Source of the DNA: Microbacterium sp. Leaf159
GTDB lineage: Bacteria > Actinomycetota > Actinomycetes > Actinomycetales > Microbacteriaceae
DNA length: 64,000 bases
Direction: 5' to 3'
NCBI RefSeq assembly: GCF_001423615.1
Contig: NZ_LMOU01000001.1
Coordinates: forward strand, 509,306-573,305
Under the pieces are notes generated by a model. That model was not told where the DNA came from, ran no database searches, and saw only the letters and a list, made by a program, of their open reading frames with translations. This document shows, piece after piece, positions 45,703 to 53,765 of this stretch (the first letter of the stretch is position 1; every line of letters begins with the position of its first letter). The translations under genes and the position numbers were made by a program.

Positions 45703-46692
45703 CTAACCGGGGTTGGAGCTGTCCGGGTGGCGATACAGGGCGAGTCCGGCCTCGGCCCATTCACGGGTCGCCGTTCGCGCGATGCCGGGGTCGACGACCT
45801 CGAGCGCTCCGCCGAAGCGGGCGGCCAGCCTCTTGATGCCGCGAGGATCGGCCAGATGCAGACGCGCGCTGACGATTCCACCCTCGACCTCGACGTTGTC
45901 GGCGGTCAGGAAGTCACCCAGAAGCGGCGCCACCCGCTCGGGAAGGCGCACCTGCACCTCGCCCTCGTCGTCGACGGCGGAGAAGGCCTCCGGCACCTGA
46001 TCGCTCGCATGCGTGATCGGGATGTCGGTCAGGCGGGCGTCGCTCACCCTGTCGAGGTGGAACGTGCGCATGGCCTGACGTGTGTGGCACCAGCCCTGCA
46101 GATACCACTGCGCGTTGGTGATGATCACCTGGACGGGGTCGACGGTGCGTGTCGTCGGAGCCGCATCCGGTGCCTGGTACGTGAATGCCACGGCCACGCC
46201 GTCCTGCACCCCGCGCGACACCACCTGGCGGACCTCGTCGACGGCGCTCGGCGCCACCACGACCTCTGCGGGCGCATCGGCCGCTCCACGTGAGAGCTTG
46301 GAGATGAGACCGCTGACCAGTCCGGAATCCGAGACCGCCGGCACTGCGGCGACCATCTGCAGGCCGGCCAGCAGGGCCGCAGCTTCGCGTGCAGTGAAGC
46401 GCGGCACTCGTCGGAGGGCGACGTCGTTCGTGATCTCGATGACGTCTTCATCGTCGAGCAGATCCCAGTTGATGTCGAACATCTCCTGCGGCTGCTGCCA
46501 GAATCCCGAGTCACCGGGAAGACCGATCACCGTGAGCTTCTCCACCATCTGACGCATCTCGGCCAGAGTGACTCCGAACTCCTCGGACGCCTCGGCGAGA
46601 GACACCTGTCCATGCTCGAGCAGGTACGGCACCAGGGTGAGATAGACGCGCACGCGGTCAGCGGCGAGCAATGGCTTCGGCTGAGCGCTCAC
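45703..46692 (-). CDS. pafC: PafC, WYL-domain transcriptional regulator
   Basis: A 329-aa subunit of the PafB-PafC activator that drives the LexA-independent DNA-damage response in mycobacteria. An N-terminal winged helix-turn-helix is at about 15-75 (YLLEHGQVSLAEASEEFGVT). The WYL domain is at about 145-225 (NAQWYLQGWCHTRQAMRTFHLDRVSDARL), followed by the C-terminal WCX extension. GTG 46692 overlaps the pafB stop (GTGA), so the two halves are made together. Confidence 0.93.
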   Translation of the reverse strand: MSAQPKPLLAADRVRVYLTLVPYLLEHGQVSLAEASEEFGVTLAEMRQMVEKLTVIGLPGDSGFWQQPQEMFDINWDLLDDEDVIEITNDVALRRVPRFTAREAAALLAGLQMVAAVPAVSDSGLVSGLISKLSRGAADAPAEVVVAPSAVDEVRQVVSRGVQDGVAVAFTYQAPDAAPTTRTVDPVQVIITNAQWYLQGWCHTRQAMRTFHLDRVSDARLTDIPITHASDQVPEAFSAVDDEGEVQVRLPERVAPLLGDFLTADNVEVEGGIVSARLHLADPRGIKRLAARFGGALEVVDPGIARTATREWAEAGLALYRHPDSSNPG

Positions 46693-47684
46693 GATGACTC
46701 CTCCACATCCGAGTTGGTCGCCACGACGGCCGTCAGCCGATCGACCACGGCATCCCGGAGCGCGGCGGGCTCGACCACTCGCACCTCCGGCCCGTAGGAA
46801 GCGAGCTCGTCGGCGAGGATGTGCAGATCGACGAACGGCACGAGGATCCCCTGGGTGGCAGCGGGCGTCGCGCGTCGACCGAGGCGCAGCGACGCCTCAG
46901 TGCCCGGCGTGACCTCGAGGAGGGCCGAGTTCTGCGCAGCGACGTTCTCCAGACCCGCCAGTGCACGCTCCCCCGCTCCGTCACGGAGTTCCGGAGCGAA
47001 GCTCTTGGGCGAGATCTTCACGTCGCCGACGATCCGGCTCAGCAGGAACATCCGGTCGGCCTCGATGTCGACGTCCACGCCGAACACATGCCAGCGCGCC
47101 TCGTAGTCGACGAGCGCCAGGGGGCGGATGCTGCGGCGGCGCGGCGAGTCCTCTCCCGGCTTGAGGTAGTCGAACAGCACCACGCGGCTCTTCTCGATGG
47201 CCTCCTGCAGCTGCGGGAACGCCGCATCGCGGGCCGTGATGCGCGGCGCGAAGCCGATGATCGGCTCGTCGCCGTCGATCCCGAGCGCGCGGATCTTGCG
47301 CACCCCGGCCTTGGCGTCGCCCGACGCGGACTCCGCGCTCCACACGCTGCCGGCCAGCTGAAGCACGGCGAGCTCGGCAGCAGTGAACTCGATGTCGCTG
47401 GGCAGGTCGTATTCCGCCTGCGGAATGCGATACCGCGCCTCGCGGAGATCATTGGGATCGGCTTGATCACCGATCGTCTCGACAGGAACTCCGAGCGTGC
47501 GCAGCTCGTCCTTGTCGCGCTCGAACATCTTCTCGAGAGCATCCGAGCGCACACCGGCATCCGCTCGCTGACGGTACCCCGACACATTGTCGAGGATCTG
47601 CTGCTTCGTGAGCCCGATCTCCGTCGCCATGAGCGCCACGACGAGGTTCGTCAGACGCTCTTCCGCCGGAATACGGGCTGCCAT
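46689..47684 (-). CDS. pafB: PafB, WYL-domain transcriptional regulator
   Basis: A 331-aa partner of PafC. The N-terminal helix-turn-helix spans about 10-70 (EIGLTKQQILDNVSGYRQRAD; MFERDKDELRTLGVPV). The WYL domain is at about 165-235, with the variant RWHVFGVDVDIEADRMFLLSRI, and a WCX domain follows. In M. tuberculosis pafBC follow pafA; here an FKBP-like lipoprotein gene is directly upstream, its TGA overlapping this ATG in TGATG. GTG 47687 is an alternative start one codon earlier. Confidence 0.93.
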   Translation of the reverse strand: MAARIPAEERLTNLVVALMATEIGLTKQQILDNVSGYRQRADAGVRSDALEKMFERDKDELRTLGVPVETIGDQADPNDLREARYRIPQAEYDLPSDIEFTAAELAVLQLAGSVWSAESASGDAKAGVRKIRALGIDGDEPIIGFAPRITARDAAFPQLQEAIEKSRVVLFDYLKPGEDSPRRRSIRPLALVDYEARWHVFGVDVDIEADRMFLLSRIVGDVKISPKSFAPELRDGAGERALAGLENVAAQNSALLEVTPGTEASLRLGRRATPAATQGILVPFVDLHILADELASYGPEVRVVEPAALRDAVVDRLTAVVATNSDVEESS

Positions 47685-48598
47685 CACTGCTCCGGGACGG
47701 GAACGATGCCCAGGATGTCGACGACGATCACGGTCGCCGGGTTGCCGTCTGCCGCGGGTACGACGACCAGCAGCTGAGACCCGACGGTCGCACCCACGAG
47801 CTCCTTCGCGGCGGGGCCGATGTTCGGCTCGGCGCCCCATGTGCTCGAGGTGACGGTCTTGTCATCCCAGCCGAGCGCCATGATGTTCGTCACGATGGTC
47901 GATTCCTTCTCGACCTTCGCGCCGTCACCCTTGATGAGGGTCTGGGTCACTGCGGATTCGGGCGCTGCACTGTCGGGGATGATGACACCCGGCGTGCCGT
48001 CGGGTGCGCGCACGACGGTCGGAAGGCCCCGTGCGTCGTTGAACTGCGACGCGCCTTCGGCGTGTGCGAGGTAGACATCGAGCACGTCGACGACGGCGAC
48101 GATATTCTCGTCCTTCGCGAGACCGAAGGCCTCGACGTTCGCCTCACCGAAGTCCTCGGGGGTGAGCACCGCCACGACACGGCTGCCGCCGGTGGCGCAC
48201 TCGAGCACCGACTCGAGGCCCGGAGAGCGCTGGGCCCAGTACGAGATGTTGTGCACCCGGCTCGTGTCGCCGTTGTACTCGGATTCGTAGAGCTTCTCGC
48301 CGCTCTCGCCGCCGTAGAAGGCGATGTCGAGCACCATGGGCTGCACCGTCGAGGTCAGCGTCTCGCCCTCGCCCGTGATGATGTCCGCGAACGCGGTCTC
48401 ATCGGTCTTGACCGGTGTGTACACGGTGACATCCGGTGCTTCGCCGAGGTCACCCTCGACGGTCACGGAGTCCTCGACGGAGCCTGCGTGGGAGGTCCGA
48501 TCGCAGACCTCGCCCGCGAACGTCGGACCCGCGGCGCATCCGGTCAGAGTGAGGACGGCGAGGCTGAGAGTGGCCAGAACGGCGGACGTTTTACGCAC
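47684..48598 (-). CDS. FKBP-type peptidyl-prolyl isomerase-like lipoprotein
   Basis: A 304-aa predicted lipoprotein. The N-terminus is basic and hydrophobic, with lipobox LTGC giving an acylated Cys at about residue 20. Two FKBP-like halves can be seen: PMVLDIAFYGGESGEKLYES with SRVHNISYWAQRSPGLESVLECATGGS, and the C-terminal GSQLLVVVPAADG. Key aromatic residues of FKBP are partly lost, so isomerase activity is uncertain. It is the first gene before pafB and overlaps it by 1 nt. GTG 48598 lies 7 nt after TAGACT. Confidence 0.83.
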   Translation of the reverse strand: MRKTSAVLATLSLAVLTLTGCAAGPTFAGEVCDRTSHAGSVEDSVTVEGDLGEAPDVTVYTPVKTDETAFADIITGEGETLTSTVQPMVLDIAFYGGESGEKLYESEYNGDTSRVHNISYWAQRSPGLESVLECATGGSRVVAVLTPEDFGEANVEAFGLAKDENIVAVVDVLDVYLAHAEGASQFNDARGLPTVVRAPDGTPGVIIPDSAAPESAVTQTLIKGDGAKVEKESTIVTNIMALGWDDKTVTSSTWGAEPNIGPAAKELVGATVGSQLLVVVPAADGNPATVIVVDILGIVPVPEQ

Positions 48599-48605
48599 GC
48601 GCTCC

Positions 48606-48611
48606 AGTCTA
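48606..48611 (-). promoter_or_regulatory. -10 element of the FKBP-pafBC-tat transcript
   Basis: TAGACT on the minus strand, 7 nt before GTG 48598, near the 3' end of trmI. It gives this group its own leaderless promoter. Confidence 0.55.
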
Positions 48612-49628
48612 TTCCGTAGACGGCTCGGATTCGCGCGAACCGGATGCAAGACGCGCGCCCTCCGCCGCCTTGGCAGCCTCACGAGCGCGCTTTCGGAGGT
48701 TCTTGTCGTTGATCTCGCGATCGCCGACGGCTCCGGGGGTCCACTGCTCGACATCGGCGTCGCCGTAGCTGCTCTTCGACGCCCGGCGCTTGACCTGGGG
48801 TGCGACAGCACCGGGAGCGAGTCGGCGCGCGGTGAGCAGGAAGCCCGTGTGCGCCACCATGCGGTGGTCCGGCCGCACGGCCAGACCTTCGACGTGCCAG
48901 CCGCGCACCATCGTCTCGGAGGCCTCAGGGTCAGTGAACAGCCCCGTGCTGCGGATGTACTCCGCCACACGCGACAGCTGCGTGGCGGTGGCGACGTAGC
49001 AGAGCACGACTCCGCCGGGCGTCAGGGCGTCGGCGACGACGTCCATGCACTCCCACGGAGCCAGCATGTCGAGCACGACCCGATCGACAGAGCCTGCGGG
49101 GAACTCACCGGGCAGTGCCTCGGCCAGATCTCCGACGACGACGTCCCAGGTGCCGGGAGTCGCACCGAAGAACGTCTCGACATTGCCGCGCGCGACCTGC
49201 GCGAAGTCCTCGCGACGCTCGAACGAGACCAGACGGCCGGCGGGGCCGATCGCGCGGAGCAGCGACAGCGACAGCGCTCCAGACCCCACCCCCGCCTCCA
49301 CGACGACGGCGCCGGGGAAGATGTCTGCCTGCATCACGATCTGCGCCGCATCCTTCGGATACACGATCGCCGCACCACGGGGCATGGACATCGCGAAGTC
49401 GCGCAGCAGCGGACGCAGCGCGAGGTAGTCATGCCCCGAGCTGTTCGCCACGACGGAGCCGTCGGGGAGGCCGATCAGGTCGCGGTGCCGCAGAACGCCC
49501 TGGTGGGTGTGGAGTTCGCCGTCCTCGCGGAGGGTCACGGTGTGCAGGCGCCCCTTGGGGCCGGTCAGCTGTACCCGGTCGCCCTCTCGGAACGGCCCGC
49601 TCGGCCGCTGTGAGCTGGTGGAGGTCAT
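48609..49628 (-). CDS. trmI: tRNA (adenine-N1)-methyltransferase, TrmI
   Basis: Methylates A58 in the tRNA T loop using SAM. It is 339 aa. A small N-terminal beta domain at about 10-75 (VQLTGPKGRLHTVTLREDGELHTHQG) is followed by a Rossmann domain with the SAM motif VVEAGVGSGALSLSLL near 109-124 and the motif VVLDMLAPWE near 186-195. The basic C-terminal tail of about 60 residues is actinobacterial in style. Its ATG overlaps the stop of the HAD gene in ATGA. Confidence 0.95.
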   Translation of the reverse strand: MTSTSSQRPSGPFREGDRVQLTGPKGRLHTVTLREDGELHTHQGVLRHRDLIGLPDGSVVANSSGHDYLALRPLLRDFAMSMPRGAAIVYPKDAAQIVMQADIFPGAVVVEAGVGSGALSLSLLRAIGPAGRLVSFERREDFAQVARGNVETFFGATPGTWDVVVGDLAEALPGEFPAGSVDRVVLDMLAPWECMDVVADALTPGGVVLCYVATATQLSRVAEYIRSTGLFTDPEASETMVRGWHVEGLAVRPDHRMVAHTGFLLTARRLAPGAVAPQVKRRASKSSYGDADVEQWTPGAVGDREINDKNLRKRAREAAKAAEGARLASGSRESEPSTE

Positions 49629-50308
49629 CGGGTGGCTCCCGTCATGGAGTTCTTGCGATCGAACAGGTCGATCAGGTCTGCGGCGGTGCGGCCGTCGAGC
49701 GTCGGCCAGAGCTCGTGCGCTCCGACATGGTCGAGCGGCACGATGTGCGGGACGCCGAGCGCCACGGCGCCGGAGGCGATTCCGGCGCGGAGCCCGGTCG
49801 GCGAGTCCTCGATGACCACGGCGTCGGCGATGTCGATCTCGAGCAGCCCTGCTGCGTGCAGGTACGGCTCCGGATGCGGTTTGGGGTTGGTCACGTCGTC
49901 GCCGGCGACGACGATGTCGAACGCGTCGAACTCGATCAGGTCGACGACGCTGAGGGCCATCCGGCGGAGGGACATGGTCACGAGTCCGGTCGGGATCCCC
50001 GCCGATCGCAGGTCCTGCAGCAGCTCGCGCGCCCCCGGACGGAACGGCACGCCCTGAGTGCGCAGCGCCTCCTGCACCCCGTCGGTGAGAAGCGCGACGA
50101 TGGCCTCGGCGTCCATGTCGACGCCGGCGTTCTGAAGGATGATCGCGCTGTCGATCAGACCGTTGCCGACGAGCTGGAGTGCGTCATCGTGGCTCCACGA
50201 GCCCCCGAAGGACTCGACCAGCGCCGTCTCTGCAGCCATCCAATACGGTTCGGTGTCGACGAGTGTTCCGTCCATGTCCCAGAGGATCGCGCGGGGCTGT
50301 CTGCTCAC
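49625..50308 (-). CDS. HAD-family hydrolase (phosphatase/phosphomutase-like)
   Basis: A 227-aa haloacid-dehalogenase phosphatase. Motif I is WDMDGTLVDTE with Asp11 and Asp13, motif II GLVTMSLRRMAL, motif III Lys in NPKPHPEPY, and motif IV VVIEDSPTGLRAG. A cap domain lies between at about 20-85. Substrate unknown, probably a sugar phosphate. GTG 50308 follows TAACAT by 6 nt, and the gene is coupled to trmI. Confidence 0.9.
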   Translation of the reverse strand: MSRQPRAILWDMDGTLVDTEPYWMAAETALVESFGGSWSHDDALQLVGNGLIDSAIILQNAGVDMDAEAIVALLTDGVQEALRTQGVPFRPGARELLQDLRSAGIPTGLVTMSLRRMALSVVDLIEFDAFDIVVAGDDVTNPKPHPEPYLHAAGLLEIDIADAVVIEDSPTGLRAGIASGAVALGVPHIVPLDHVGAHELWPTLDGRTAADLIDLFDRKNSMTGATR

Positions 50309-50314
50309 TGAACC

Positions 50315-50320
50315 ATGTTA
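50315..50320 (-). promoter_or_regulatory. -10 element of the HAD-trmI transcript
   Basis: TAACAT on the minus strand, 6-nt spacer, GTG 50308. Confidence 0.55.
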
Positions 50321-50355
50321 GCCGTGGCTCCGCCCCCCTCCCCGCGCGGTCGGAC

Positions 50356-50361
50356 TAGCCT
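50356..50361 (+). promoter_or_regulatory. -10 element of the PAC2 gene
   Basis: TAGCCT; transcription would start near 50368 with a leader of about 29 nt containing GAAGGGAG. Confidence 0.45.
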
Positions 50362-50396
50362 GGAGGGATACCGATCCGATATCGCGAAGGGAGCCC

Positions 50397-51248
50397 ATGA
50401 TGGATGTCCTCGGTTCACGCATCGTCATCGTCGCCTTCGACGGGTGGAACGACGCGGGTGAGGCTGCGAGCGGAGCGATCACGGCACTGCGCGAGACCAC
50501 CGACTACGACCTCGTGCACTCGATCGATCCCGAGCTGTACTTCGACTACCAGTACACGCGCCCGGCGACGAAGATGGATGCCGAGGGGCGTCGTCAGCTC
50601 ACCTGGCCGGAGGCCGGACTGTGGCGTCCACGCGACCCGGGTCCGGGTCCGGAGTTCTGGGTGCTGACCGGTGTCGAGCCCGCACGCACCTGGCAGTCCT
50701 TCGCCTCGGAGTTCATCGACATCGCGCTCCGCGACGACATCACCGGTTTCGTGACGCTCGGCGCGATGCTGTCGGACGTCCCGCACACCCGGCCGATCTC
50801 GATCTTCGCCTCGAGCCAGAACGAGCAGGTCCGCGAGGCCCACGGGCTCGAGCGCTCCCTCTACGAGGGCCCGGTCGGAATCCTGAGCGTCATCGAGCAC
50901 TTCGCCGAGAGCGCGGGCATCCCGACCGCGAGCCTCTGGGCGAGCGTGCCGCACTACGTCGCCTCGGCCACGCCGTCGCCCAAGGTGACCCTCGCGCTCC
51001 TCGATCGGCTCGAGGAGCTGACCGGTGTCGACGTGCCGCGCGATCACCTGCGCACCGAGGCCGCGGCGTGGGAGGCCTCGATCGATGCCGCAGCCGCGGA
51101 CGACGAGGACATGACGGAGTACATCCAGCAGCTCGAGCGCACGAGAGACACGTGGGACTCCCCCGATGCCTCAGGCGATGCGATCGCCCAGGCCTTCGAG
51201 CGCTACCTCAAGCGCCGCGGCGACGGCCCAGGAGACCATAAGCGCTAG
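50397..51248 (+). CDS. PAC2-family protein
   Basis: A 283-aa member of the PAC2 family, related to proteasome-assembly chaperones. Landmarks are VIVAFDGWNDAGEAASGAI near 10-28, ITGFVTLGAMLSDVPHTRP, and a central GPVGILSVIEHFAE. The C-terminal half is helical (DRLEELTGVDVPRDHL). In actinobacteria these proteins occur with and without a proteasome; no proteasome gene is in this window. Tandem ATG codons at 50397 and 50400 leave one residue uncertain; GAAGGGAG precedes them. Confidence 0.9.
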   Translation: MMDVLGSRIVIVAFDGWNDAGEAASGAITALRETTDYDLVHSIDPELYFDYQYTRPATKMDAEGRRQLTWPEAGLWRPRDPGPGPEFWVLTGVEPARTWQSFASEFIDIALRDDITGFVTLGAMLSDVPHTRPISIFASSQNEQVREAHGLERSLYEGPVGILSVIEHFAESAGIPTASLWASVPHYVASATPSPKVTLALLDRLEELTGVDVPRDHLRTEAAAWEASIDAAAADDEDMTEYIQQLERTRDTWDSPDASGDAIAQAFERYLKRRGDGPGDHKR

Positions 51249-51270
51249 CCCCCTGGCCGCCCGTCCGCAC

Positions 51271-52095
51271 TCAGGCGGCGATGACGCCGGTGCCGAGCAG
51301 GACCAGCAGGACGGTTCCGAGTAGGATCCGGTAGATCACGAACGGCAGGAAGCTGCGCTTCGAGATGTAGTTCATGAAGAATGCGATGACTCCGAGCGCC
51401 ACGACGAACGCGATGCCGGTCGCCGCCAGCGTGTCGCCGAACGAGAAGAACGAGGGCTCGTCCCAGCTCTTGAACACCTGGTAGAACCCGCTTCCGAAGA
51501 CCGCAGGGATCGCGAGCAGGAACGCGTAACGGGCGGCAGCGGCGCGCTCGTAGCCGAGGAACAGTCCCATCGTGATCGTTCCGCCCGAGCGGGAGACGCC
51601 GGGGATCAGCGCGAGCGCCTGCGCGAACCCGTAGGCGATGCCGTGGGGGTACGTCAGCTGGTCGAGCTTTCGTCGTTTGGCGCCGACGTGGTCGGCGATC
51701 CCGAGCAGGATGCCGAAGACGATCAGCATGATCGCGACGATCCACAGCGACCGGAAGACGGTCTCGATCTGGTCTTGGAAGAGCAGTCCGAGCACCACGA
51801 TCGGGATGCTGCCGATGATGATCATCCACCCCATGCGGGCATCGGGATCGCTGCGCGGAACCCGTCCGGTCAGTGAGCGGAACCACTGCGCGATGATGCG
51901 CACGATGTCACGCCAGAAGAACACCACGACCGCTGCCTCGGTGCCGATCTGGGTGATCGCGGTGAACGCCGCACCCGGGTCCTCACCCGAGGGCAGGAAC
52001 GTGCCCAAGATGCGCAGATGCGCGCTGGAGGAGATCGGGAGGAACTCGGTGAGTCCCTGGACGATGCCGAGGATGAGCGCTTCGAGCAGGTGCAT
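51271..52095 (-). CDS. uppP: Undecaprenyl-diphosphatase
   Basis: Membrane phosphatase that recycles undecaprenyl diphosphate for cell-wall synthesis (bacitracin-resistance protein BacA). It is 274 aa with about eight hydrophobic segments. The first conserved motif is [15 protein letters not shown], with Glu17 and His26, and the second is [13 protein letters not shown] with the catalytic Ser and Arg near 171-183. The family-typical start [10 protein letters not shown] supports ATG 52095, although no ribosome-binding site or leaderless -10 is clear. Confidence 0.96.
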   Translation of the reverse strand: MHLLEALILGIVQGLTEFLPISSSAHLRILGTFLPSGEDPGAAFTAITQIGTEAAVVVFFWRDIVRIIAQWFRSLTGRVPRSDPDARMGWMIIIGSIPIVVLGLLFQDQIETVFRSLWIVAIMLIVFGILLGIADHVGAKRRKLDQLTYPHGIAYGFAQALALIPGVSRSGGTITMGLFLGYERAAAARYAFLLAIPAVFGSGFYQVFKSWDEPSFFSFGDTLAATGIAFVVALGVIAFFMNYISKRSFLPFVIYRILLGTVLLVLLGTGVIAA

Positions 52096-52140
52096 GGAGG
52101 AGCTTTCTGAATCGTGGTGCGCGGACGACGAGCCGAAGGC

Positions 52141-53436
52141 TCAGTACGTGCGCAGCAGATCGGCCAGCACCCGCTGACCGAAGACAAGCGATTCTACGGG
52201 TACGCGCTCATCGACTCCGTGGAACATGCCCGTGAAGTCGAGGTCTGCAGGAAGCCGCAGCGGAGCGAAACCGTATCCGGTGATGTCCAGATACGCGAGC
52301 GCTTTGTTGTCCGTGCCCGCTCCCAGCAGATACGGGATCACCGGCACCCCCGGGTCATGGCGACCGAGGCTCGCGACCATCGCGTCGACCAGTTCTCCCG
52401 CGAACGGCGTCTCCATGCCGATGTCGCGCACGACGATCTCGATCTCGATGTCGTCGCCGACGATCTGCTGCAGCTCTGCGAGCACATCGTCCTCGGTCCC
52501 GGGGATCACGCGAACGTCGATCAGCGCCTCGGCGCGCTCGGGAATGACGTTGTGCTTGTATCCGGCGGTCAGAGCCGTCGGGTTGGTGGTGGTGCGGAAC
52601 GACGAACGCAGGAACGCCTCCGCGGGTCCTGCGGCGGCTGCCAGAGCATCCGGGTCGTCCACCGAGCGTCCGGTGAGGTCGCTGAGTCCCTGCAGCAGGG
52701 CCTCAGTGGTCGAGGTCAGCCGCAACGGCCACCGGGTTCGTCCGATGGCCGCGACGGCCTCCGCGAGCTTCGTGACGGCGTTGTCGTCGTGCAGGCGGCT
52801 GCCGTGACCGGCGCGCCCCTTCGCGACGAGGCGGATCCAGATCAGCGCCTTCTCGCCCACCTGCAGCAGATAGGCGCGGCGGTCGTCGACGGTGATCGAG
52901 TACCCGCCGACCTCGCTGATCGCCTCGGTGGCGCCGGCGAACCACTCGGGCTTGTTCTGCACGACGAGAGCCGAGCCCTCGACCCCGCCGTTCTCCTCGT
53001 CGGCGAAGAACGCCAGAACGAGGTCCCGCTCCGGCTGCTCCCCCGCTCGGAGGATGTCGGCGACGGCAGTGAGGATCATCGCGTTCATGTTCTTCATGTC
53101 GACGGCACCGCGACCCCACAGCATCCCGTCCTTGACGATCCCGGCGAACGGATCGACGGTCCAGTCCTCGGCCATCGCCGGAACGACGTCGAGGTGACCG
53201 TGGACGACCAGCGCCGGTCTGCTCGAATCCCGGCCGGGGACGCGCGCCATCACATTCGTGCGGCGCGGGATCGGTTCGTAGTACTCGACCTCGAGCCCCA
53301 GCTCCTGCAGGTACGCGCCCACGTACTCGGCGGCTTCGCGCTCGCCCTTCGCATTGCCGCCGCCGAAGTTGGAGGTGTCGAAGCGGATCAGGTCGCTCGC
53401 GATGCGAACGACCTCGGGAACGGACGGATCGGTCAT
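52141..53436 (-). CDS. M20-family metallopeptidase
   Basis: A 431-aa zinc exopeptidase or amidohydrolase of the M20/M25/M40 group. The first metal motif is VVHGHLDVVPA near 78-88, the bridging Asp is in RGAVDMKNMNA, and the catalytic Glu pair is in FADEENGGVEGS. A dimerisation domain at about 190-310 is followed by the last His region LGAGTDNKAL. It is annotated in close relatives as dipeptidase or succinyl-diaminopimelate-like; the precise substrate is unknown. ATG 53436 follows TAGCCT by 6 nt. Confidence 0.9.
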   Translation of the reverse strand: MTDPSVPEVVRIASDLIRFDTSNFGGGNAKGEREAAEYVGAYLQELGLEVEYYEPIPRRTNVMARVPGRDSSRPALVVHGHLDVVPAMAEDWTVDPFAGIVKDGMLWGRGAVDMKNMNAMILTAVADILRAGEQPERDLVLAFFADEENGGVEGSALVVQNKPEWFAGATEAISEVGGYSITVDDRRAYLLQVGEKALIWIRLVAKGRAGHGSRLHDDNAVTKLAEAVAAIGRTRWPLRLTSTTEALLQGLSDLTGRSVDDPDALAAAAGPAEAFLRSSFRTTTNPTALTAGYKHNVIPERAEALIDVRVIPGTEDDVLAELQQIVGDDIEIEIVVRDIGMETPFAGELVDAMVASLGRHDPGVPVIPYLLGAGTDNKALAYLDITGYGFAPLRLPADLDFTGMFHGVDERVPVESLVFGQRVLADLLRTY

Positions 53437-53442
53437 GTGCCC

Positions 53443-53448
53443 AGGCTA
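53443..53448 (-). promoter_or_regulatory. -10 element of the M20 peptidase gene
   Basis: TAGCCT on the minus strand, 6-nt spacer, ATG 53436. Confidence 0.55.
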
Positions 53449-53509
53449 TCGAAACGCCGTGGCGCGCCCGGGCGTCGCCGTCGGTTTCAGGGAGCCTCGA
53501 AGCTCGTGC

Positions 53510-53515
53510 TAATGT
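53510..53515 (+). promoter_or_regulatory. Candidate -10 of tRNA-Leu(GAG)
   Basis: TAATGT, 39 bp before the tRNA. A GTTCG-GCAA-CGAAC hairpin (53524-53537) lies at the predicted start of the precursor. Confidence 0.4.
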
Positions 53516-53548
53516 AAATCTTCGTTCGGCAACGAACATCCAACACCT

Positions 53549-53631
53549 GCGCGGGTGGCGGAATGGTAGACGCGCTACGTTGAGGTCGTAGTGCCCGTAA
53601 GGGCGTGGGGGTTCAAGTCCCCCTCCGCGCA
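53549..53631 (+). tRNA. tRNA-Leu (anticodon GAG)
   Basis: A 7-bp acceptor stem (GCGCGGG with TCCGCGC, one G-U), discriminator A, an anticodon arm CTACG-TTGAGGT-CGTAG with anticodon GAG, a long variable arm and a T arm GGGGG-TTCAAGT-CCCCC. The length is 83 nt, class II. A strong terminator follows within 6 bp. Confidence 0.95.
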
Positions 53632-53636
53632 CAGAC

Positions 53637-53669
53637 AGGCCCCGGATATCGTCACGATATCCGGGGCCT
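53637..53669 (+). terminator. Terminator of tRNA-Leu(GAG)
   Basis: A 15-bp stem (AGGCCCCGGATATCG with CGATATCCGGGGCCT) around TCA, then TTCTTCG. It is the strongest hairpin near the tRNA. Confidence 0.88.
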
Positions 53670-53765
53670 TCTTCGTTCCCGGAGAACGATTCGCGTCCGG
53701 GCCGCTCGGGGCGGAATTCCTCCCGGACCCCGCCCCGCACCCTCATATGCCGGATGCTGCTCGAT

